64,000 bases of DNA from positions 124,001-188,000 of the forward strand of contig CANNZV010000949.1 in NCBI GenBank assembly GCA_947561585.1, read 5' to 3'. Of the stretch, positions 57,401-64,000 are shown one piece after another; position 1 is the stretch's first letter, and every line of letters begins with the position of its first letter. Both the position numbers and the translations under genes were made by a program. The DNA comes from Caprella mutica. Its lineage: Eukaryota > Arthropoda > Malacostraca > Amphipoda > Caprellidae. The notes below the pieces were generated by a model, which was not told the origin of the DNA, searched no databases, and saw only the letters and a list, made by a program, of their open reading frames with translations.

Positions 57401-59069
57401 TATATTTAAATAACTAGAATAATTAATGAAGTAATATATATAAAATTAAATACTCAATAAGTCAATATGCATGGGAACAGTTAGCTACATCAAAACAAAA
57501 AAATCTTAAGATATAAGAATTGCTATCCAATTCACTATCATGATATGCAATATAGAAAATAACTAAATTATATTAGACATTATTTCTCCATTCAGTAAAT
57601 CTTTTAGTAAGTAGCTACGCACCGTCTATTCTGAGGGCCGGTAAAGACACCAAAGCTTCCCTCAACTGCTCGTCACTGCATTGAACTTTGTCTAGCAACT
57701 CGCACATTGTCAGCAGTCTGAAAACATTTTGTAGCAATGAGATGACAAATAAAAATAAAATAATAATAATTGCTGCTTAAAACAATACCTTTCGCAAACA
57801 GCGAAGCTAATAAATCAGACAATTAGCCAGGATAGTACTGACATCAAAAGGAAAAGGACTTCTAAGTAATAAAATAATAATGAGTCTTGTTGAGTTTCTT
57901 CAGCTTTTGGAGAGGTATTTTAATAGGTATCTAGTTTGTTTAAAATAATATAAAAATAGTAAAATACTTACTTCAAAAGCTCATAATACTCGATAATTTT
58001 TTTATTAAAATCAAAGCCGATCTTCAATCTTTAATAATGAACCTAATAAAGTAACCACTGTTATTCAGTTGGCGGTAACTTTTATTGTATAAATAAGCTA
58101 TAAGCTACTTTGTTTATCACAACTACAGATAAAAGTTAAGTTCCCTTACTTATTGGACTGCTCTTTGCTAATTGCGGCACAAGGACCACCGTAAGGACAT
58201 TCTGCTAAGAGTTGCCGTAACTTGTGAAGACGTGGTAGGCACTCTTTGAGCTCTAAATATTTGTAATGAATTCCAGTGACCTGAAAAAAAAAGAGTTTAT
58301 CACTGTTGAATTCAATTATTTATGTTTATATTTTCCATTTCTAATTGTAGAGAAATTTTGTTAACTCTTGTATATGCTTGATTAAATCAAAAATCATTAA
58401 ACTAATGCAACTCACCTCCCTATTAACAATTACTCTATTTTCATTTTCTTTACTCATTTGCTCAGGAAGCTTCAAGCCTGGGATTAGAAGTAAAGAATTG
58501 GAAGTTTCTGCTTCACGAACCTGCAAACAATCAAAACTGATTAAAAGGGCACATTTCTAAGGTGCAATATGATAGTTCATTTGTTGTTCTAAATATTTTT
58601 TCACTTGTAGAATGGTTAAAATTACTTCAAAAGTTTCATTGTCAGTGCAAAGTACAGCAAAATCATCTGGCTCTCCTCTCAGTACCATTCTGAAACAAAA
58701 TAGCTAGTTAGTTGTTCAATATAGCTTTTGAAAATATTAAAATGATTGGCCAAAATTAGAATAAATATGACTTAGAAATCAAACTAATTGCATTTAGCCA
58801 TCATTCAATAGTGTCAACACAACAGGTGACAAAACAAATTAAATAATGAAAATTATTAAGAATACACAGCTGTCTCCAAAAACTCACTCATCTCCTTTCT
58901 TCAGAGTATTCAGGAGTTTAGGAGGAAGTTGTATGAGCATTGTAGTTGTAGGATCATAGTCCTCAGGAAACTCTAATGTTTGGGTGGTGCCAAGAAGAGA
59001 GTCAGAGGTGAGTTTGGCATACTCTATCAGTGATTCAACATCCTCAACTGTTCTATTAATACAAGCCAT
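54345..59069 (-). CDS. DSCC1: DSCC1/DCC1, sister chromatid cohesion subunit of CTF18-RFC (9 exons, 392 aa)
   Basis: DCC1 with CTF8 joins CTF18 in an alternative RFC clamp loader that loads PCNA at forks, binds DNA polymerase epsilon and supports cohesion; it acts in the nucleus. Joined minus-strand exons are 58888-59069, 58626-58689, 58416-58520, 58150-58280, 57623-57717, 56960-57142, 56242-56376, 55018-55195 and 54345-54450. All junctions are GT/AG and in phase, giving 392 residues against about 393 in human. Family blocks: MVLRGEPDDFAVLC, TSNSLLLIPGLKLPEQM, NWRVLEFDYKFKVV, KFNLTEFLTIWEQSVPQG, LEGLALVDRSSSPAI, LFDLKDKWTAKEIMPYVQDL, and a basic end HYTGKHTR. The C-terminal half corresponds to the winged-helix region in known Dcc1 structures. 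The ATG at 59069 gives an N-terminus aligning with the family. An acceptor TTATTTCAG just upstream (exon start 59085) implies a separate 5' UTR exon. The gene appears intact. Confidence 0.95.
54451..55017. other. DSCC1 intron 8, no other feature
   Basis: AT-rich; nothing recognised. Confidence 0.4.
55018..55195 (-). CDS. DSCC1: DSCC1 exon 8
   Basis: Encodes VMTELSQLEGLALVDRSSSP and RFQHLFDLKDKWTAKEIMPY, the most conserved DCC1 region. Phase 2 out at GTGAGT. Confidence 0.94.
55237..55463. mobile_element. 227-bp hAT-type MITE in DSCC1 intron 7
   Basis: Ends CAGTGGTTCTAAAAGTGGGG and TTCAAAACCACTG, the classic CAGTGGTTCT hAT terminus. The flanking octamers CTCTGGAT (55229-55236) and CTCTGAAT (55464-55471) form a target duplication with one mismatch. 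Confidence 0.88.
55625..56172. mobile_element. 548-bp foldback MITE with TA ends in DSCC1 intron 7
   Basis: TAGGGTAAGTTTCAAATTAT at the left is inverted at the right (ATAATTCGTAACTTACCCTA). A second, inner inverted pair surrounds 55850-56065 (CAAGCTTTCGAATAGAAAGA against TCTTTCTATTCGAAAGCTTG). Overlapping ORFs on both strands here follow from the palindrome. Family of 26716-26869. Confidence 0.8.
56242..56376 (-). CDS. DSCC1: DSCC1 exon 7
   Basis: Encodes LNDDRVSRLFAEVLLKPTGK and FNLTEFLTIWEQSVPQ. Phase 1 out at GTAGTG. Confidence 0.92.
56377..56959. other. DSCC1 intron 6, no other feature
   Basis: AT-rich, with a patch near 56590-56640 of more balanced composition; nothing recognised. Confidence 0.35.
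56960..57142 (-). CDS. DSCC1: DSCC1 exon 6
   Basis: Encodes NWRVLEFDYKFKVVSDILGI and GVEPKEVVELCLGYYF. Acceptor TTCTTACAG, phase 1 out at GTAAGT. Confidence 0.92.
57143..57622. other. DSCC1 intron 5, no other feature
   Basis: AT-rich; nothing recognised. Confidence 0.4.
57623..57717 (-). CDS. DSCC1: DSCC1 exon 5
   Basis: Encodes LLTMCELLDKVQCSDEQLRE and ALVSLPALRIDG, matching the helical DLLDQIQASEEE-type segment. Phase 1 out at GTGCGT. Confidence 0.9.
57718..58149. other. DSCC1 intron 4, no other feature
   Basis: AT-rich. 57790-57870 has weak similarity (ACTGACATCAAAAGGAAAAG) to the dispersed repeat at 27530. Confidence 0.35.
58150..58280 (-). CDS. DSCC1: DSCC1 exon 4
   Basis: Encodes VTGIHYKYLELKECLPRLHK and LRQLLAECPYGGP. 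Phase 2 out at GTAAGG. Confidence 0.88.
58416..58520 (-). CDS. DSCC1: DSCC1 exon 3
   Basis: Encodes VREAETSNSLLLIPGLKLPE and QMSKENENRVIVNRE, 35 codons, phase 0-0, donor GTGAGT. Confidence 0.9.
58626..58689 (-). CDS. DSCC1: DSCC1 exon 2
   Basis: Encodes EMVLRGEPDDFAVLCTDNET-FE, the conserved RG-x4-AVLC block. Acceptor TTTGTTTCAG, donor GTAATT, phase 0 out. Confidence 0.88.
58888..59069 (-). CDS. DSCC1: DSCC1 coding exon 1
   Basis: Starts MACINRTVEDVESLIEYAKL; ends LNTLKKGD in phase 2 at GTGAGT. The exon probably begins at 59085 with 16 bp of 5' UTR. Confidence 0.88.
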
Positions 59070-59085
59070 TGTAATCAAAGTGTAT

Positions 59086-59666
59086 CTGAAATAAGATTAG
59101 CTAAATATTATTTTGGAATGTTGATGATATCTAATGATTTAAACCCAGACTGCAGAAATTGGTGAAGTGAATGCACAGAAATCCTCAAATTTATCATCTG
59201 CTTTCAGTAAGTAAAATACATGTAAATCTGGGAGGAAATTAGGATTGTTTGTACAGAAAATGTTAGAAATGTTCCATACTCTGCAGAGTGCAGACTGGCT
59301 TCACACTTTCCGCTTTACAGATAGATTGCTTTTTAAAAATAATAATACAAATTGTCAAGCTTTCAATTTCTTACAAGTTCAATAACCTTTTATTAACAAG
59401 TAGACTTTCTTGGTATATAAGATTCATTTTATAGGGATAATAGGTAATGACTAATGCTGTAATAGTGACTGGTCTGGTGGATAAATCCTGTAAGTCTAAG
59501 GCTAGAACTAACTAGAAAATTTCTAATTCTAAGTTCTAAACAAGCTTGAAGGCTGAATCTACAAAACAAAGACTTACTACAACAATAAAACAAACATATC
59601 TACAATCTAAACATATTAAAACAATAATTGTATAAATAAATATAAAATAACAACCACAATGTAAAC
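59086..59666. other. 5' region of DSCC1 (putative 5' UTR intron)
   Basis: The acceptor at 59086-59094 implies that the first non-coding exon and promoter lie further right. I could not locate them. Confidence 0.35.
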
Positions 59667-60374
59667 CAGGGGTGGGCAATTGTGGCACTGAGTGCTCTTT
59701 CTGGCACTCAAATAGCAATGGTGTCCACCTCACCTATTTATAAATCATTAAAAGTTTACCCATATTAAATTGAAAGAAAATAAAAATTCATCAAAAAATA
59801 TTATTTAACTTACCGATAACTATTGTGAATGTATATTTATTATATTTAGGTTTTGCATGTGATTGCTGTTGTCCGTTAATTTTAATATATATATATGCAT
59901 TTTTGTCTGTTTATAGTATTTTTTATTGAATAGATCCTGCTGATTTGCTATTTTATAGTGACAATATGGAAATTAAACATTACTGAGTAATTATTAATTG
60001 TTGAGCACAACCCAATACTTTACATAGAGTACCAAATCATTTTTCTTTAGTGGCAATCCTTCACTCATGATGATTTAATTCAATCTATAGCTAGGTATTA
60101 ACTTTGATAGAAATATATTTCTAAAATATGAAAATGTTTGTTAATTTTATTTATAATTTTGTCTAAATGTATGACAGTGAAATCTGTTTAGATAAAGCTA
60201 GTTAAATCGGATTGAATCTACTTTTCCTCCTGTGGTGCAATCTATAATATATTATTAGAAAAAAAAATAACTAAGTGTATCATTAAATTTAATTTTTATG
60301 AAAAAATAAATAATAATTCATAACACTGAAATTTCTATCTGTGGCACTCGAAAAGAAATTTCTGCCCACCCCTG
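59667..60374. mobile_element. 708-bp hAT-type MITE with perfect 8-bp TSD
   Basis: Ends CAGGGGTGGGCA and TGCCCACCCCTG. ATGTAAAC is duplicated at 59659-59666 and 60375-60382. Subterminal TGTGGCACT/CTGGCACTC words occur near both ends. The interior is AT-rich without a transposase. Confidence 0.93.
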
Positions 60375-60639
60375 ATGTAAACCATGTGAGAATGGTTGAA
60401 AGATTTCTTATGAATTATTTTTTTTGTTCCAAACCATGTTTAAGAGGCTGGCACTTGACAAGTTGGCAGATTGTAGGTAAGCCAATTTTGAGTGAAAAAT
60501 TAAAAAAAAAAATTTAAGCAAAACAAATTTTGTCACATTTTTTGCCTTTGGGAGCAAGTGATTGCTTCAAGTAAACATTACTGACCAGAAATTAACCAAG
60601 TAAAAAAAACATCTTTAGATCTGATAGATCATTTCTGTA

Positions 60640-60800
60640 AACAACTTTATTCTTTAGATCATTTCTAAAAACATCTTTAGATCATTTAAAAAAACATCTT
60701 TAGATTATTTCTAAAAACATCTTTAGATTATTTCTAAAAACATCTTCAATTCATTTTTAAAAACATCTTTAAATCATTTTTAAAAACATCTTTAAATAGT
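60640..60800. repeat. Short 22-24-bp tandem repeat, related to 61745-62600
   Basis: TTAGATCATTTCTAAAAACATC-type units, about 7 copies, closely related to the larger array about 1 kb away. Confidence 0.8.
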
Positions 60801-61068
60801 TTTTTTTTTCCTGCGACAGCTTTAACTGACATAATTTCATTTTAATTTGGACAGAAAAATATTATTTACTAATAGTAGACTTTTCCATATTTAAGCATAA
60901 AAGAGAAAAAGCTTAGATCATATATTCTAAAAAAAATTATTAGACCCACCGGTCACATTTAAAAGCAACTTTAAATCATTTTTAAAAACAACTTTTAACT
61001 CTTAAGCAGGCAAGCAGGCTGAGCAGCCCAATATCTCAATTTTTGATTCATTATTTTGGATTATAATT

Positions 61069-61283
61069 ATTATTTTCAGGGTTTAAAAGTTGTCCCTATC
61101 CACTACGAGGTGTTCCAAAGAGACATGAAGAGAAGAAGGCCTCGTAGAATAAGGGACAGTGAAAGTACGCTCCATGCACAAGGTCGACTTATCAGAACCG
61201 TGCCAACCAAGCAAATGGATGGCGAGAATATACACCCATGGATAAGAGACCTACACAGTCATTCTGCCTACCCATTGATATAG
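61069..61283 (+). CDS. Unrecognised ORF, possible terminal exon or mobile-element fragment
   Basis: A stretch of balanced composition with an acceptor-like TTATTATTTTCAG just before 61080, then an open frame GLKVVPIHYEVFQRDMKRRR ... SHSAYPLI to a TAG at 61281-61283. After the stop the same frame continues with a basic run (RRKRKEEEIEERYKGKIKK), and another frame holds KTYNITRRRPTPRCSLG. This suggests a decayed basic protein. I recognise no family. It lies between two related tandem arrays, so an inserted element is as likely as a host exon. Confidence 0.25.
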
Positions 61284-61744
61284 CAAAGCAGAAGGAAGAG
61301 GAAAGAAGAAGAAATTGAAGAAAGATACAAAGGGAAGATTAAGAAATAGGAAATTCAACAAAACCTACAATATAACAAGAAGAAGGCCTACACCTAGATG
61401 TAGCCTCGGAACAATGAGGGGGGATCGGCAATAATGTTTCAAACCCCCAGTCTGCTAATCAGACCCCCTGCCTCCTTCATTATTATGGATACAAGTTTAG
61501 CTTCAAATATACTCTATTAATACATCACAGAAAATAGCAGACATCATAGTCTTTCAAATAATCCATGAAAAAATACAATGAAAATATGACTTTGCAAAAT
61601 AAAAATATTCTATTTCAAATAAATAAGAAAAAATACACGAGAATACTGATGTCTTGAAAAAAGTCAAATAATAACACCAAAAATCTAGATAAATTTTATG
61701 AGTTTATCTGTGAGTGCTCACTAGAGGGTTGAATCTTTTTTTTT
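61284..61744. other. Sequence of unknown origin between two related arrays
   Basis: Contains a pyrimidine/G-rich patch at 61420-61480 (AATGAGGGGGGATCGGCAAT) and then AT-rich sequence. Together with 60801-61068 it may be an insertion that split one array. Confidence 0.3.
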
Positions 61745-62600
61745 TAACTATTTTATATCATTTTTAAAAACATCTCTAAATCATTTTTAAAAACATCTCT
61801 AAATCATTTTTAAAAACATCTCTAAATCATTTTTAAAAACATCTCTAAATCATTTTTAAAAACATTTCAAAATCATTTTTAAAAACATTTCAAAATCATT
61901 TTTAAAAACATTTCAAAATCATTTTTAAAAACATCTCTAAATCATTTTTAAAAACATCTCTAAATCATTTTTAAAAACATCTCTAAATCATTTTTAAAAA
62001 CATCTCTAAATCATTTTTAAAAACATCTCTAAATCATTTTTAAAAACATCACTAAATCATTTTTAAAAATATATCTAAATCATTTTTAAAAATATCTCTA
62101 AATCATTTTTAAAAACATCTCTAAATAATTTTTAAAAACATTTCAAAATAATTTTTAAAAACATTTCTAAATCATTTATAAAAACATTTCTAAATCATTT
62201 ATAAAAAGCATTTCTAAATCATTTATAAAAACATTTCTAAATCATTTATAAAAACATCTCTAAATCATTTTTAAAAACATCTCTAAATCATTTTTAAAAA
62301 CATCTCTAAATAATTTTTAAAAACATCTCTAAATAATTTTTAAAAAATCTCTGAATCATTTTTAAAAACATCTCTGAATCATTTTTATAAACATCTCTGA
62401 ATCATTTTTAAAAACATCTCTGAATCATTTTTAAAAACATCTCTGAATCATTTTTAAAAACATCTCTAAATCAATTTTAAAAATAACTAGATTAATTTTA
62501 AAAACATCTCTGAATCATTTCTAGAAACATCTTTAGATATCTCTAAAACAATAAAACATCTATAGATCATATCTCAAAGCATATTTGGACCATTTCTAAA
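61745..62600. repeat. 23-bp minisatellite, about 37 copies
   Basis: Unit ATCATTTTTAAAAACATCTC plus TAA. The variants TTTCAAA, TTATAAAAA and TCTGA are clustered. Very A/T-rich with poly-A tracts in phase every two turns or so. Confidence 0.92.
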
Positions 62601-62664
62601 AACATTAATTCATAAGAGTTCTGTCACTTCTGTGTTCATTACAGTTCATAGCCCAGTCTGCACC

Positions 62665-62905
62665 AGTTTGTATTTGGTGCACTGAACTCCTCTTCACTTT
62701 TTCAAAAATCTGAGAAATAGCTGCCAACATTTTTCATCAATTTGTCTAGTCCTCCAACATTTTTTTTAGTTTCCCCTTCAAAAATTAATAGTAATATAGG
62801 AATTAATAGCTAAATATCCTCAGACCTTGCAGGAATTATTTATTAGAGAAATTGAATATCTCCTGATATATCATTGGAATTTTCCACTAAATACAATCTG
62901 GAACT
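62665..62905. mobile_element. Diverged CCAGTCTGTATTT-family MITE
   Basis: AGTTTGTATTTGGTGCACTG at the left, AAAAATTAATAGTAATATAG and AATTAATAGCTAAATATCCT inside, and CACTAAATACAATCTGGA at the right correspond to 48140-48375 in the same order. Confidence 0.6.
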
Positions 62906-62929
62906 ATCTGCAAAGCACGTCCATTTTGA

Positions 62930-63180
62930 AATTGTCAATTATTTTAGACCTTTGGAGTTGTATTTTGAGAGAAAATATATCTTTGCAAGATCTTGGAGAT
63001 AATTTTCTAACTAATTATTAATTCGGATTATTTCCTATGTTTCTATATATTTATTGGAGACATTTTAGAGAATACAGCCTTCAGAATATGGGACATTTTT
63101 AACATTTTCTGTGTGAGTGTCAGAGTGTGAACAATCCACAGACCAGCAAGTCTGTGGAAAACTGGAATTTACCCTGAAAT
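62930..63180. repeat. Dispersed repeat copy (compare 41160-41430)
   Basis: ATATCTTTGCAAGATCTTGG and CATTTTCTGTGTGAGTGTCA resemble 41200-41425. Unclassified. Confidence 0.45.
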
Positions 63181-63405
63181 ACAATATGAATCTCAGGCCT
63201 CAGGCAGTCTGGATAGACAAGTCATAAGATCATTGATCAGAAAACTGAGAAAAGTTTTCAGTTTAAATAAAATGATAAATCCTACAATAAAATATGATAT
63301 TGATGATACCAATTTCCAACCTATTATTCAAGTAAAGAAACTAACTATATACTAAGTAGGTAAAGCAAGGGAATTTTAGCCTACTACTTCAAAGTTCAAC
63401 TTAAG

Positions 63406-63454
63406 AAATTCTTATTCTTCTAGGGTCAACTTGACCCTAGAAGAATAAGAATTT
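63406..63454. repeat. Perfect 49-bp palindrome
   Basis: 24-bp arms (63406-63429 and 63431-63454) around a single C, centred on GGGTCAACTTGACCC, with no mismatch. Confidence 0.95.
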
Positions 63455-63458
63455 ACCC

Positions 63459-63707
63459 GGTCAAGCAGGTAAATTGCGGCCCACTAACTAACTGTGGCCT
63501 TTAACAACAAAAACGTCATAGCCTCAAAAGTTCAAAACACTCGTTAAAAAACAAAAGTAATAAATTGTAGTTAGCATGCACTGTGCTTGTTATACCTAAT
63601 AGCTATGCAACATTTCAATGTAATTTTGGTTCAGAATGTTTTAGAGACTCTCTTGTGAGAGCTGCAATTAAAAATTAAAGGGCCGCAATTTACCTGCATG
63701 ACCCTAG
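63459..63707. mobile_element. ~250-bp MITE, same family as 41551-41798
   Basis: Left GGTCAAGCAGGTAAATTGCG+GCCC is inverted at the right as GGGCCGCAATTTACCTGCAT+GACCCTAG. The outer word CTAGGGTCA also forms the palindrome immediately to its left. Confidence 0.75.
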
Positions 63708-64000
63708 TTCTAGGATCAGTTGTTTGATCCACAGTTCAGGTACTCAAATTCTTAAGACTTGATGAGAATCAAAACTGAGTCAAGAAACCACTTCATTCTT
63801 TGAGATACCTCAAAAGGTGGACAAGATATCAAAAAAGGTCAGAAGTTCCTCGAAAGGGAAAGAGAAACAGTTTGACATGGAGAGTTGGAAACGTTAGATT
63901 AGATACATACCTATCTGAAATTTTGAGATTCCCGCCACAGTTGCATTTTCCTATTTACAGGAACTTCCATAATTCTGCGTTGGTAAAGTTGATAAGGGAG

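Overview
The window is eukaryotic. Two multi-exon genes with GT/AG introns and conserved splice phases sit in a very AT-rich background full of minisatellites, MITE-like inverted-repeat elements and a dead non-LTR retrotransposon. Both genes keep many introns and resemble vertebrate orthologues, so an intron-rich metazoan, probably an invertebrate, is the best guess. I cannot name the clade.

Layout on the minus strand. (1) A Rho GTPase-activating protein gene of the ARHGAP19 type runs from its ATG at 40104 to its stop at 3606. I could chain ten coding exons in consistent phase, giving about 1275 residues. The RhoGAP domain is in the N-terminal quarter. The two last exons form an 842-residue Ser/Thr-Pro-rich tail. 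(2) A complete DSCC1 gene (DCC1 subunit of the CTF18-RFC clamp loader) runs from its ATG at 59069 to its stop at 54345, with nine exons and 392 residues. Both products would act in the chromosome/cell-division cycle (cohesion establishment; RhoA control in mitosis by analogy with vertebrate ARHGAP19). They are same-strand neighbours about 14 kb apart, and nothing shows co-regulation.

Repeats take up much of the rest. The 25.4-kb intron of the RhoGAP gene (6483-31908) holds a 31-bp array (about 2.3 kb), a T-rich degenerate 18-bp array and a 7.0-kb 18-bp array. It also holds a TIR element with a repeated GCGGGAACC motif. Another intron (33143-37119) holds a 22-bp array (3.2 kb) and a 26-bp array. 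The intergenic region 41.4-50.9 kb is a nest of TIR/foldback elements. A 24-26-bp array reaches to within about 10 bp of the DSCC1 stop codon and is interrupted by a hAT-type MITE with a perfect 8-bp target duplication. Upstream of DSCC1 are a second hAT-type MITE, a 23-bp array and further MITEs.

The left end (300-1320) is a 5'-truncated, frameshifted LINE. No rRNA, CRISPR or convincing tRNA gene was seen. The very long ORFs over the 18-bp array follow from the repeat unit and are not evidence of a protein.
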